Assembly (NCBI GenBank): GCA_002778195.1
Contig: PCDI01000001.1
Location: 3,054,857-3,118,856, forward strand
Length of the DNA: 64,000 nucleotides
Source: Raffaelea ambrosiae
Lineage: Eukaryota > Ascomycota > Sordariomycetes > Ophiostomatales > Ophiostomataceae
Reading direction: 5' to 3'
Below, one piece after another: positions 1-11,380 of this stretch; within the stretch, counting starts at the first letter, position 1, and each line of letters starts with the position of its first letter. The notes under the pieces are model-generated. The model worked only from the letters and a program-made list of their open reading frames with translations. It did no database searches and was not told where the DNA came from. The position numbers and the translations under genes were made by a program.

Positions 1-832
1 GCGGCGGTGTCGACGCTGTATGCGCGGGTGAACAACGGCGGCGGGGCGGAGCTGTCGCTGCGGCTGTTCTGCGTGTGCGGGCAGACGGCGGACATGACGG
101 GCTTCGAGGAGGTGGCGTACGAGTTCTTTGCGCAGGCGTTCACGGTGTACGAGGAGGCGGTGTCGGACAGCAAGGCGCAGTTCCAGGCGGTGTGCATGAT
201 TGCCAGCACGCTGCACCAGACGCGCCACTTTAGCCGCGAGAACTACGACACGCTGATCACCAAGTGCGCGCAGCACGCGAGCAAGCTGCTGCGCAAGCCG
301 GACCAGTGCCGGGCGGTGTACCTGGCGAGCCATCTGTGGTGGGCGACGCCGATTGCGGCCAACAGCGAGACCGAAGAGAAAGATGTAAGTGCGGAGTGTC
401 GGGGAAGAAGGGGGGGGGGGGGGTCCATCTTGACGTAGTGTTGCTAACTTTCCAGCTGTACCGCGATGGCAAGCGCGTGCTGGAGTGCCTGCAGCGGGCG
501 CTCCGCGTGGCGGACTCGTGCATGGAGACGGCGACGTCGATTGAGCTGTTTGTCGAGATCCTCGACCGCTACGTGTACTACTTTGACCAGCAGAACGAAT
601 CGGTAAGGACGCTCATGGATGCTACCACAATTGGTTGCCGACGGGAACGCTGAACTAACCTTTCCAGGTCACCACGAAATACCTCAACGGCCTGATTGAG
701 CTGATCCACTCGAACCTGGCGGGCAACCAGCAGGAGTCGGCGTCGATCGAGGCGAGCAAGAAGCACTTTTTGCACACGCTGGAGCTGATCCGCAGCAAGG
801 AGTACGAGGGCATTGTTCTGACGCCGAAATGA
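1..832 (+). CDS. VPS35: VPS35, retromer subunit, C-terminal part
   Basis: This is the 3' end of the gene for Vps35, the large alpha-solenoid subunit of the retromer cargo-recognition complex, which retrieves receptors from endosomes to the Golgi. The gene enters from beyond the left edge in frame from base 1. Exons are 1-384, 456-602 and 668-832, with introns gtaagt...ttccag and gtaagg...ttccag, all in phase 0, and the stop TGA is at 830-832. The visible 238 residues carry the late helical repeats, with family-like stretches such as YEFFAQAFTVYEEAVSDSKAQ, TRHFSRENYDTL and the closing VTTKYLNGLIELI. Intron 1 contains an uninterrupted run of G (about 409-422), which is odd for a short intron but does not touch a splice site. 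Seen: frame, splice signals and sequence. Established: the family. The N-terminal two thirds is missing only because of the window edge. Confidence 0.93.
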
Positions 833-1786
833 GAGACAAGGAGCAGAGAAAGAAAAGCAAGTAATGGGAGAAGGGGACGGGGAGATGCCATTCCTGCATC
901 TCTCTCACAATTTTAATGGGTGTTGTTGCACGTGTACCGAAAGCAGATGGGGGGGGGGGAGGAAAGCAAGCAAGGCGCCTCTTGTCTCTTTTCTTTTGTT
1001 TTGGATGTCTCGTTTCTTATAGTTTTTTTTTTTTTTTTCCTTCTCTCTTTCGTTCTCCTTCTTTCTGAACTGTGCCAGTAGTAGAAAAAGCTGTACATAC
1101 ATTGTTATTTTTTTTTTTTTTTCGTTGCTTACATTTCTTACATTTCTTACATTTCTTACATTTCTTACATTATTTTGCCCTTTTTTTGGTCTTGCTTTTT
1201 GTCAATTTGATTGATTTGTGCGTCTTTCTTTTGTCTGCCGTCTTCACGTAGCCTTTGGATTCAAGAGAGTGTGCAACTCGTAAACACTTGGATTTCTATG
1301 TACGCGAGTGTATCCAAGAGGGAGCAAAAAAAGGCTTGGACACGGAAGATATAGAGGACAAAGAAGTGTGAGGGAAACAAGTGTGACAAGGGAAAAAAAA
1401 AGTATGGTGGGAGACAAGAGCATCAAAAAGAACAACAAGCACACACAAGCCAGAGTGCCGAACAACAAGGAGATGAAAAAAAGAATATCCCCAATGATCT
1501 TCTCTCGAGGAGAGCAGAAACAAACAAACAAAAAAAGAAACGCCACACCAATGCAGAAGATGGAGAACAAACAAATGGAAGCAGAACACAGACCAAACGA
1601 TGAAGGAAACACTAAGAAAAGGAAGATAACACAGGAAAGGAGAAGGAGGAGAAAAAAAAAAGAAAAAAGAAAGGGAAAACGACAAACGAGAAGGGTGTAG
1701 TTTTTAGAGTAACAAGTGTTATATAGAGCGCCGTCTCATCCCATGCTCGCTCCCCCGTGCTCTCCCGTGCTCTCCCATGCTCACGC
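833..1786. other. Convergent intergenic region, VPS35 / Tre-like gene
   Basis: This stretch separates the converging 3' ends of VPS35 and the Tre-like gene. It holds long T and A runs and a 9-bp tandem repeat, and becomes A-rich on the plus strand from about 1325. I see no gene. The short open frames here are low-complexity Lys/Arg or Phe/Leu readings. Confidence 0.7.
1131..1175. repeat. 9-bp tandem repeat, five copies
   Basis: The unit acatttctt is repeated five times without change, followed by a partial copy. It lies in the 3' flank of VPS35. Confidence 0.9.
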
Positions 1787-4700
1787 TCATGCGGCCAGGT
1801 TCGCCGCGGCCTTGGCGAGAATCTCGGCCGTCCGGGCCACCGTGGCATTGACCAGCGCCCAGTCGCCCGCGTCGACCGCGTCGCGGATGGCCGGGAACAG
1901 CTCGCCCTCGGCGCCCGCCCATCGTTTGGGGCCAAACAGGACGTGTCTGTACTGGGTTCGATTGGGGATCTATTTTGTTAGAAGAGAAGAGGAAAAAAGG
2001 GGGGAAAAGAAGGGAAAAGGGGGAAAAAAAGAAGGGAAAAAAGGGAAAATAGGGAAAATAGGGAAAAAAAAAAAAAAAAAAACTCACCCCCCCGCCGACA
2101 CTCAGATCCAAGAGGTCCGTCTCAAAGGCGGCCATCCGGTCGTTGAATTCGGTCCGCTGGTTGCCCAGCCCCACCGGCTCCCACCCCTTGGCCGCCAGCA
2201 CCTGCGCCTCCCACGTCCGCTCCCACGCGATGAACTCGGTCGCCGCCTGGGCCACCGCCTCCGTGGCGGCCCGCAGGCCGTCCGTCTCGACCAGCTGGGT
2301 CTTGCCGGCTCTGTCCGTCTTGCCGGCTCTGTCCGTCTTGCCGGCTCTGTCCGTCTTGCCGGCTTTGCCGGCTTCGCCGGCTTGGTCCGCCGCCGCCGCC
2401 GCCGTCTGCAACAGCGAAATCAAGTCCCGGGTCCAGTTCAGCACCGCGGCCCCGTACGTGCGCAGGTCCAGCGGCAGGATCGGCCGGTCGCACAGCTCAA
2501 TCAGCAGCAGACCCACCAGCTCGGCCAGCATGCCGTGGTACACGTAGCCCGGGTCGCCCACGTGGTCCATCCAGGCAAAGTTGTCGTAGCTCGAGTGCAG
2601 CAGGGGGCCGCCGCCGCCAAAGTGCAGGTCCAGCGACGACGTCCCGGCCAGGTGCTGGAACGGCACCGCGTCCGTGTCCGCGCCCAGCAGCTCCAGCAGC
2701 CCGCGGCGCTCCTGCCACCGGTCGAACACGGTCGTGTTGGTGTGGGGGTCGCCGACGCGCTTCATGACCTGCTCGAGCAGCCCGGCAAACATGGGCGAGC
2801 CGGCCGCATGCAGGTCCCTTTGGTCGCTGCTGCCGCTGCTGTGGTCGGTCCCGGTCCCGGTCCCCCCACCGGCCACGCCCGCATCCAGGTTGATGTACGC
2901 CATGGCGTCGGCCCGCAGGAACTCGAGGTTCTGCTCCACGTACTCGGTGGACCCCACCAGGTTGTACGTGGCGGCGTCCCACGACATGAACTCAATGGTG
3001 CGCAGCGGCCGCCAGCCGCGCTCCAGCAGGTCGCCAAAGATGCGCGCCACCTCGAGCAGGACGGCCGTGCCCGAATGCGGGCCCGACGCGCCCAGCGCCC
3101 ACGCGTCGCGGTGGTTGCCCAGCAGCACCGTCTTGGCCGACTGCTCGATGCCGACAATCCGCCCGTACACGTTCCACACCGGCTTGTCCACCACCTCGTC
3201 CTGCTCGTTGCGCAGCCGCACGAGCGGCGAGCCCGCCGCCGACGAAGCGTTGCCCGTCCACCACTCGGCCACGTCCGGCACGCCGCCCTTCCACGAGTGG
3301 CCGTCGCCGTCGCCGTCGCCGCCGTTGTCGGGCACGCGCACGCCGGCGCCCTGCAGACGCTGCAGCAGCACCTGGGCGTCGCGCCACGCCAGCGGCAGGC
3401 TCGGGATCTGCACCAGCCCCCCGACCGCGTCCTTGGGGTCCATGCGCGGCATCCCGTGCTTGCTCTCCCAGCCGGGCGTCAGCACGTCGCCAAAGACCCA
3501 GTTCGTCAGCCCCACCGACGCCCGCTGCACGCCGTCCGCCGGCAGGAAGTGCCCGTTGGGCGCCACCTCGCCCGCCACAAAGCCGCTGTCCTGCGGGTCG
3601 CTGTACAGCAGACACCCCGCCGCCCCGGCCAGCTCGGCCGCCTTCACCTGCAGCGCCGCGTCGCGCGGCGCGCCGTGGTTGCGCACCAGCACAATGGCGC
3701 CCGCCACGTGGATGCCCAGGTCCTGCAGCGTGCGGAAGTCGTCCCGGGACCCGTAGTGGGCGTAGACCAGCGGGCCCGTGACGTCGCCCGCCTTGGACAG
3801 GCCGTGGAACACGTACGTCTGGTGGCCCGACGACTCGCCGCCCACCTCCTCTTCCTCGAGCTGCGCCGTCCACGTCGCGTTGCCGCCGGCCTGGTCGAGA
3901 ATCTGCACGGCCCGGCCCTCCTTGGTCGGGTAGTTGAGGTAGGCGTAGTACTCGTCGACGCGGATGTCCTCCAGCCCAAACGACTGGAACAGGTTCTTGA
4001 CGTCCAGGGCCAGCGCGTAGTCGCCCTCGGTGCCCGCCAGGTGGGCGTAGCTGGTGAACTCCTTGGAGAACTCGCGCATGCGCGCCGGGTCCACGCTCTC
4101 CTGGATGTGGATGCGCACGCTGGCCGGGTCGAACACCTGGCTGCCCAGGCGGCGCGACAGGTTCTTGAACAGGTCGCTCACGAACAGCAGGTACACGAAG
4201 CCCAGCACGATCAGCAGCCCGAGCAGCCGCGCCAGCACAATCAGCGCATACGTCCCGCTCGGCTTGTTCCAGGCCGCCGGCCAGCACCGTCGTCGTCGCC
4301 GCGTCTGCTGTGTGGTGGTCGTCGTCGTCGTCGAGGAAGGATCGCCGCCGCCGCCGTCGTGGACGCCATCTGCGCTGCCGCCGCCGCCGCTGCCGCCGTC
4401 GTCTTCGGGTGCCGTGCCCGCCAGCCGGCTGAACTGGCCGCCGCTGTCGTGTCTTCCGCCGGACGGCCGCAGGCCCAGCCGCGGCAGCCGCCAGTTCCAT
4501 CGCCACCGGGGCAGCGACATGGTGAAGCCGATGGCCTTGCCAAAGATGGACGCGCGGCCCCGCTGGCCGTCGCCGTCGCCGCTCAGGGGGTCTTCGATCT
4601 CGAGCTCCTGCATCTCGCGTCGCACGTGTGCGGCTTCCGTGTCGATGTCACCGCGGCCGTGGCCGGACTCCGAATCGTTGGAGCTCCACAGGCTGTCCTC

Positions 4701-4976
4701 GTCGTCCGTCTCGACGGTCGGCGGCCGGTATCCGCCGGGTCGGGTGGCGGTGCCCGCGTTGCCGGACGGGCTCCGTCGGTGGGCGCCGTGCCGGAGCAGC
4801 GGGCTCTCGTGGTCGGGGGCATAGTAGCCCTCGCCCATGGGCGACAGCGGGTCGTTGTGCGCATAGGGCGAGGCCAGGGGTGCCGCATAGTTCGCGTGCC
4901 CGTTCCCGACAGCCTCGTCGTAACTCGGGATCGGAGGGTTGGGGCCGACGCCGGCACTGTTGCCGAACGACGCCAT
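1787..4976 (-). CDS. Transferrin-receptor/Tre1-like membrane protein, M28 pseudo-peptidase
   Basis: Two exons, 4976-2088 and 1969-1787, encode 1023 aa. The intron (gtgagt...aaatag) is in phase 0. The ATG at 4976 is used because the open frame upstream of it has no other ATG. The protein looks type II: a long disordered cytosolic N terminus with a PPIPSYDEA motif near residues 13-21, one membrane segment about 239-265, a PA domain about 380-470, an M28 peptidase-like domain about 560-830 and a C-terminal TfR-type dimerisation domain. Against glutamate carboxypeptidase II, the first His (GNHRDAW), the Asp of YINLDAG and the late His (YHGML) remain. The bridging Asp is Gly (GASGPHSG), and the catalytic/zinc Glu pair is Ala-Thr (SWDAATYN). 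I infer a non-catalytic receptor-like protein. Yeast Tre1/Tre2 are the known analogues; they work with Bsd2 and Rsp5 to send metal transporters to the vacuole. Confidence 0.85.
2301..2375 (-). repeat. 18-bp in-frame tandem repeat in Tre-like gene
   Basis: About four copies of an 18-bp unit (cttgccggctctgtccgt on the plus strand) encode repeated AGKTDR in the linker of the dimerisation domain. The copies are identical except for the last, so the repeat is young and may vary in length between strains. Confidence 0.85.
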
Positions 4977-6870
4977 GGCAAAGTCGAAGTCGTCGTCGCT
5001 CCTTCGCCCGAGAAGGTACTGTGCTGCTTGTTGAGAGGAATGCTTCGTTATCGTCGTTCTAGTTTCCAATGGTCCAGCGTCGTGGCAAAGTGGAAAGGGG
5101 GTATCGTATTGATCGGCACATCCGGGGAAGGGGGGGGGGTTTCGTCAATTAAAGGAGGACGCCAAAGATGCGGCGTGAGGGACGCGCCGATAGAAAAAAA
5201 AGACAACAGCAGCAAACGGGAAGCGAGCGTGAGGATGCAGTAGATGCAAAAATCAAGAAAAAGTATTAAAGCGGGTGTGGTGTGTGTGTGTGCGCGCTGG
5301 GGGGGAGACGACACGCAAGCACACGCAGAAAGCAAGGAAAAGGAGCCAAGCAGCCGCCAAGAAGGCCCTGGAGAAGCGCCCTGGAGAAGCGCCCCAGAGA
5401 ATCGGGGGAGAAGAAAAAAGGAGCGACAGGTGCACACGGCGCAGTGTTCTAAGAGGCCATCGTCGTCCGCCGGAAAAGGGTGATGAGCGAGTTGTCGTAA
5501 TGTTGCGTGTGCAGACGACACTCGGGGGTGGCGTTTTGGCACCAAAGCCCGTCGAGTCTCAGCTCTCGTGCCGCCAAGCATCAGGGGATGGCCACTAGCC
5601 ACTAGCCACGGCCAAGCCACAGCCGACGGCTGCGGATACAGTTCGTCAAGATACGTTCGCGTCACGTGACATGGAATCTGGGGATGGCCATCGACAACAC
5701 GGTCACAGTCTGGTGATCCTGACGTGCTGTGCTGTGCACTTGCTGTTTTAATGTGGGCCCAATCGACTCCATGGCTCTGTATGCCCTGGCCTATCAGCCT
5801 CTTTCTCCCCATGGCAACTTGCATGCCGACAGACGATGCTGTCTCAGCACTGTCCCACCAGCTCTACCTGCTCGTGTAAGTCAACACCCATTCCAGCAGG
5901 GCCAGTAATAGGGAAATGTCCCCCTCCTGTCTCGCAACTCTATTCTTAGAACGCTGTCTTGCCTTCTCTGTCTCTTGTCTTCTCATCCCAACTCTCGCCA
6001 GCACTGCACGGCCTGTGCCCCTCGTCGACATGTCTGGCTAATTCCGGGTTTCTAGATCGTGGGTGATGTCCTGGATATTAGGGATAATTCAGACGTATTA
6101 ACAAGACTTTTTCCTTTTTGACTATTTCCATTGCACCGACATTATCCTGCAGCCGTCTACCCGCTGCTTCCTCCTCTCTGTCTCTGTCTGTCTGTTGTTC
6201 TAGATTCACCCCCGCCAGGTGTGTATGCCCTCCAGCTGCTTGGCAAACGCCTCTCTTGACACTCTTTTGCACGTCCAGGTGGTCATATGCGTTGCCTCCC
6301 CATGCCAAGGAGACGCAATCAACGTTTTTCCGGAGAATGCCTCCCATGGATCTGTGCCCGCCCGTCCAGAGTCTTCCAAAATAGATAGCCGAGCTGGGGC
6401 CATGACGAATGCCACTCTCTTCACTCTCTTCGCTCTCTTCACCCCCCGGTCAGTGGCGAGCCGTGCTAGCCAGTCGGACTGGCAGTCCAGGCAGTCGTCT
6501 GGCCTCTTTCACTCTCTGTATATTCGCCAAGGATGAGCTTTGATAGGAGGATCCACCACAACACGGCCAGGCAACCGAGAGGAAATAAGGAACACATCCC
6601 GGAGATGTGCTCTAGAGGCCGACAATGGGGCCACGGGGACTACGTCCAGGGTATGCCAGTTCTTTTTTTTTTTGGTCTTTAATTTAAGACGAAGAGAGTG
6701 GTTCTCTTTTTTTTTCTTGGGGACGGACACGTTCATATTTTGCTTGCTCCGTCCCCCCCCAGTCGTCGTTCGCTTGTCTCAGTGTCGTCTTTTTCTCTTG
6801 CTCGCCCCTTGCATGATCTTGAGTGTTCTTCACCTTGACGAAAAGCAAAAAAAAAAGAAAAAAAAAAAAC
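4977..6870. other. Divergent intergenic region between Tre-like and LysM genes
   Basis: About 1.9 kb lies between two divergently transcribed genes and probably holds both promoters. A CT-rich/T-rich stretch precedes the LysM gene, and an A-rich leader of about 20 bases sits directly before its ATG. I find no coding sequence I trust. Confidence 0.6.
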
Positions 6871-8104
6871 ATGGCGTCCACGTGGTTTTTGTCGGCTGTT
6901 TGCGTGGCCTTCCTGTCCGCTACTGGATTCAGCACGCCTGCCCTGGCCGTCGATGAGGCCGGGTCGTGTCCCGATACGGTGACGGCCCAGTCGGGCGACT
7001 CGTGCGTGACGTTGGCCACCGCCCATGGCATCACGGTGTCCCAGTTCCTGCAGATGAACCCGGATGTGCGCAGCTGCACGCTCCAGGCCGGCGTCGTCTA
7101 CTGCGTGGGCACCGTGGCCGCGGCGTCTACGGCGGGCGGCGGATTTGGGCCCATTTTGGCCTCCTCGGCGGCGACGACGTCGACCTCCACGTCGACGTCG
7201 ACCCTGTACGTGACGGTCACGGAGACCTATTCGTCCGTGTCGGCGTCGGCACCAGCAACAACGTCTCGTGCTTCGAGCTCGTCGTCGCCAGTCTCTGCCC
7301 CGTCCTCGTCTTCGTCGCTGCCGCACGCCAATGCGACAACATCGTCCGTGTCTGCATCCGCCTCCTCCGCACCGCCTGCGCAGAGCACCATGGCGCTCAT
7401 CCCGAGTCCGGACGGCAGCGACGGCATCTGCGGCGGCGAATACACCTGCCTGGGCTCGCCGTACGGCGACTGCTGCTCCGAGAACGGCTACTGCGGCAAC
7501 AGCACCGAGTACTGCGGCGCGGGCTGCAACCCGGCGTACGGCATCTGCGGGCTGTGCCCGGCGCCCGAGACCGTCACGGTGACGGCCGTGTCCACGGCCA
7601 CGGCGGTGCGCATCAGCGCGGGGCCCACCGTGACCTCGACGGTGACGGCCCCGCCCTCGACGGTGACGGTGACGGCCACGGCCACACGGACATCGTCCGG
7701 GACGCCCGCCAATGCCACGCCGAGCCCGGTCCTGCAAGGCACCACCCGCAACTGTGCGTCCCGCGCCCGCCCAACGGTTTCGTGTGGCGGACACACGTCT
7801 TTGTGCAAGCACTGGAGTATGGCTAACCTCTTCTCTCTCTGTCGTAGGCGCCCGATGGCACCAGTTCAAGGCGACAGACACCTGCCGGCGTCTTGCTTTG
7901 ACCAACGGCGTCAATATTTACCAGCTGCAGAACTGGAATCCGAATGTGCGTGCTCCCTGTATTCTTTTGCTGTTTCCCTACCGCATCTCTACCCAGGACC
8001 ACAGCTAACGTGTTTCTTAGTTCGACTGCGACGACCCAGAGGATATGGCAGGCTACTACATCTGTGTTGGCGTGTATGTTGCACAGTCGCCCTATGGGAA
8101 ATGA
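6871..8104 (+). CDS. Secreted chitin-binding protein, LysM - hevein (ChtBD1) - LysM
   Basis: Three exons, 6871-7753, 7848-7945 and 8021-8104, encode 354 aa. A signal peptide (about residues 1-27, ending near PALA) is followed by LysM 1 (about 34-83, CPDTVTAQSGDSC...QMNPDVRSC). Next come a Ser/Thr-rich linker and a type 1 chitin-binding domain at about 185-228 with eight cysteines (CGGEYTC...GDCCSENGYCG). A second Thr/Ser linker rich in TVTVTAT precedes LysM 2, which is split by intron 2 (CARWHQFKATDTC...NWNPN / FDCDDPED). The introns use gtgcgt donors, and splicing restores the LysM Cys pattern. The protein should act in the wall or apoplast, binding chitin. Family members shield hyphae or sequester chitin fragments from plant or animal receptors, but some only remodel the fungus's own wall. 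Which applies here is not visible in the sequence. Confidence 0.88.
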
Positions 8105-8580
8105 AGGGAGAGAAAAAAAAAAGGGGGGGGAGGGGGACCAAAAGCAGAGAAAGAGAAGAGAGACACGTCGGTCCAAGAAAAAGAAGGTGTCTTAGCATCT
8201 GCATGATCAAAACATTCTTTCTTTGTTGTCTTACACTGTGTATATTTTTTTAACCTTCTTCTTAAATCTATTCATGTTTGTCTTTGAAAGCACTCCCATT
8301 TCCCAAAAAACTCCTGTCTTGGTTTCCCGTTCCATTCCGATTTCCATATCCGTTCCATTGATTCTGCCCTCCCATATCCGAGCCAGCTCGTATATTCTGT
8401 AGGCATTTTGGTATCCTCCAGTATGTCCTCCATGTTGCGGTATTCTGGGTGCATGCCTGCATGCCCCTATCGCAATCGAGGGTCAAGTTCCTTGGAGCTG
8501 CCAGGCTGGGGCAGAGATGCCTGTTTTCCGCGTACCGTCAGATGCAGGGTCCCCAAGACAAAGACGAACAGAAAGGCCCA
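8105..8580. other. Convergent intergenic region
   Basis: The 3' flanks of the LysM gene and the small secreted protein meet here. A 72-codon minus-strand frame (8268-8486) could join the secreted-protein gene through a gtacgt donor at its last codons, but the sequence is low-complexity and I prefer no gene. Confidence 0.55.
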
Positions 8581-8886
8581 TCAACGTACCGGCTCGGACA
8601 GGATGGCTGGCTCTGGGTCGGCCTGGATCACGTTGACGCCCGAATCGGTCTGGGCCACCGTCTGCCCGCCGACATTCTCGACACCAGCCGGCGTCGCCAC
8701 CACGGCGCCCGAGTTCTGCAGGGCGTTGGCCACCGTGCTGCCTGTCTTGGAGCCGTCGAACGAGATCTCTCCATCACCCACCACCAGGGCAGGCGAGTAG
8801 GCGCCGAGGTTGATGTTCAGAGGCAGGGCGCTGGCGACGGAGGCGGCCAAGACGAGGCGCGCCAGGATCTGCGTGGTGGCCACCAT
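8581..8886 (-). CDS. Small secreted protein with LGAYSPALVVGDGEISF motif
   Basis: A single exon encodes 101 aa from the ATG at 8886 to the TGA at 8581. Residues 1-20 form a signal peptide (ARLVLAASVASA), followed directly by LPLNINLGAYSPALVVGDG, a stretch I recognise from small secreted proteins of filamentous ascomycetes whose function is not known. The rest is rich in Gly, Val and Ala and has no cysteine, so it is not a disulfide-rich effector of the usual kind. The stop lies inside a good-looking splice donor (gtacgt), so a longer isoform cannot be excluded. It converges on the LysM protein gene. I assign no function. Confidence 0.75.
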   Translation of the reverse strand: MVATTQILARLVLAASVASALPLNINLGAYSPALVVGDGEISFDGSKTGSTVANALQNSGAVVATPAGVENVGGQTVAQTDSGVNVIQADPEPAILSEPVR

Positions 8887-10479
8887 GATGGGAAAATGCC
8901 GAGAGAAACGGTGGTGAAATACAAAGGGAGAGGGGATTGTAGGAAAACGCAAATGGTATTCTGGGATGCAAAAGACGTAGAATTCGATGGAAAAAATAAG
9001 ACTCTACTATGTGAGACCAAGAGAAAACCAAGACAAGACCAAGACAAGACCAAGACAATACGGAGGCGGGCCGCAGGGGGAATAAATGGCCCACGGAAAG
9101 AATCATGCAGACACAACAAGCCCATTCGCACTCCACACAGAAAGCCAGGGCCATGTGCTGCTGCCTCGCGGGCATCTTTGTGATGTGACGATACCACGCC
9201 TGGCAGCAGCTTCAGAATGCGCCGCAGCCAAGGCTGGCAACTGTTGCAGACGCCCTCTTGGACGTTTTGCGTTGTTGGCGATCACGGGGGCCTGAGCCAT
9301 GCTGGGGCAGGCGGACACGCAGAAGATTCGGAGACCTGTTCATATGTGTTTCTTGTTTCACGGCAGGACGGAATGGAATGGGAAGACTGCGAGAGTATTG
9401 CAGAATACAGAGTATGGCCAACGCAAGCCACAAACACAAAGAAGCGCATACAAGCAGAACCACTACAACATGCACACACAAGCAAAACAAGCAAAGCAGG
9501 TTCCGCAAAAAGGATTCGTGCTGGAACGGCGTGCTGGAACAAGTCCGTCCTTGGCAACCAAGTATTGTTTGCGTCGAGCGAGAGAAAGTACGCGTGCGCA
9601 GACACTGTGTCGAAGAGAGGAGAAAAAAAAAGAAAAAGAGAGAGAAGGCCCACACAGGGTCTGTGGGTGCACCGATGGGTGGATGTGGACGGTGGATAGG
9701 CGGAGCCCCCCCTAAAAGGCTGAGGCCCAGGCCTGGAAGGAGAATTATTAAGCGTATTACCCGTAGTGTCGTGGGGGGGGAGTCTCGGCGTCTCGAGGAG
9801 ACAAAAAACACACAAAATCAACGCCAGACAGAAAATGCCTTTTATGTGTCCGTTTTCACGATGCAGACAAACGCAAACCAAAAAGCAACAGACAATAAAC
9901 GAGCAGTCAACCAAGGCACGAAAACAGATAACCGAAAATGAACGTCTTGGAACCAACAAAAGAAAAAAGAAAAAAGAAAAACATACATAGTAAGGAAAAA
10001 AAAAAGCTTCGGCAGTGTCCTGTTGGCGGCAGTCTCGGGTGCATCCCCGACTGGTACGAGTCCTGGGAAAAGATGCCGCTTGACCACTGCCAGTTTTTGG
10101 GGGCTTTTCTTTTTTCTTTTCTTTTCTGGACAAGCCCAATACTCCGGACAGGGGGCCGCCAACCAGACGATCGGCGCGATCAGCGGGCGGGCTTGCCTGT
10201 TGAGGCAGCTGGCATAACCGTATATCTACGGGACAGGAGACATCTCCGTTCGAGGCTCGAAAGGGGCTAGCACAGACACAGGAGCCAGTCTCCCCTCGGG
10301 CAGGGTTGTTTGTACGATGTAGCAGGCCCACGATGGTGGCCTTTGCTGCGAATGATGAACAAACCCAGCAAGTGTAGCGACGATACGACATTGCCGGCTC
10401 TGCCTCCATCCAAAGAAGCGCACGACGCAGGCAAGCCAGGAACAGCCGGCGATGCAGTCCAGAGAAGGCAGTCTGGTCC

Positions 10480-10558
10480 GTCCAGACAGGCCCGCCCCCA
10501 TCACCCCAATACAGGATGTGTCCAGACAGGCCCCCCCCATCACCCCAATGCAGGATGT
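10480..10558. repeat. 40-bp direct tandem repeat, two copies
   Basis: Two adjacent copies start gtccagacaggcc and end aggatgt, separated by one period of about 40 bp. They differ in a few bases and in the length of a C run. Confidence 0.85.
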
Positions 10559-11338
10559 GCCCAGTGCAACCGTAGCGGCCTGGTCCATGCAGGCAGGGCC
10601 ACCCACGTCCATGCAGAGATGGCGAGATGCAGAGAACCACAGATGCAGCGATGCAGTCGCAGCAGAGAGGTGCCGCCGGACCCGCCCAGGGGACACTGTC
10701 CAGACGAACTATTGCCTGTGTTTATCTTTCTCGCTGTACTCGTACAGCCTGACTACGAATATAGCATTATGCTTCGGCGGTCCATCCAGGCTGGGGCCAG
10801 GCCCGACTTGGGACGAAATGGCACCCTGCCCCTTTTTCGCTACGCCTGGCGAGGGGTGGCTTTGCCGGCTTGGGGGGGATTCGATACGACCGTGTACCTT
10901 TTGCTGCCCGTGCCAGATCCGATGCCTTCTCTCCCCAAGATATCCGACTCGGGGGGGGGGGGCAGAACAAGGACGACGCAAGCGGGACTATCTTGTACAG
11001 CACAGCCATGCCGTGACTTTTTCCAGACAAGACAGGATTGCCCTGGTGAGAGGAGCATTGCACACACTCGTACATTGTGGATGCGGACGATTGCTTGAGC
11101 GCGTGGGTGGAAAAATACCGCAGCGGCCAGCAGGCCTGGGAGAAGCCGGCCAGAGCCCAGACAAAGAAGCGTGCCATGTGTTTTGTGGTGTCTGAGGGTG
11201 TTCTTCAGCACGTGTAGACTGCACTGCAACCACACAGGCACACACAAAGAATGCTGTCTTCCCGAACAAGCAGAACAACGGAGCAAAAGGAACAAAAAGA
11301 ACAAAAACACAAGAAAAAGAAAATATAAGCGTTGTCTG

Positions 11339-11380
11339 TGCACGTCGACAGGCGATGTCTGCACGTCGACAGGCGATGTC
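11339..11380. repeat. 21-bp perfect tandem duplication
   Basis: Two identical 21-bp copies begin tgcacgtcgacagg and lie head to tail in non-coding sequence. Confidence 0.9.

Noticed and set aside
1716..5243. 1175-codon plus-strand open frame
   Set aside because: It lies antisense to the Tre-like gene and is a GC-rich shadow: Arg/Val/Ala-rich with no domain, while the minus strand has clear PA, M28 and dimerisation domains.
5048..5824. 258-codon minus-strand open frame upstream of the Tre-like gene
   Set aside because: It has no motif, runs through low-complexity sequence, ends before the Tre-like ATG and sits where the promoter and 5' UTR should be.
8268..8486. Possible last exon of the small secreted protein
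   Set aside because: A gtacgt donor and a cgatag acceptor exist, but the added sequence is compositionally unlike the first part, and both frames are possible.
9282..10640. 452-codon minus-strand open frame
   Set aside because: Composition changes along the frame (Trp/Gly repeat from the 40-bp tandem, then Phe-rich from T runs). It has no domain and no introns of the local type.
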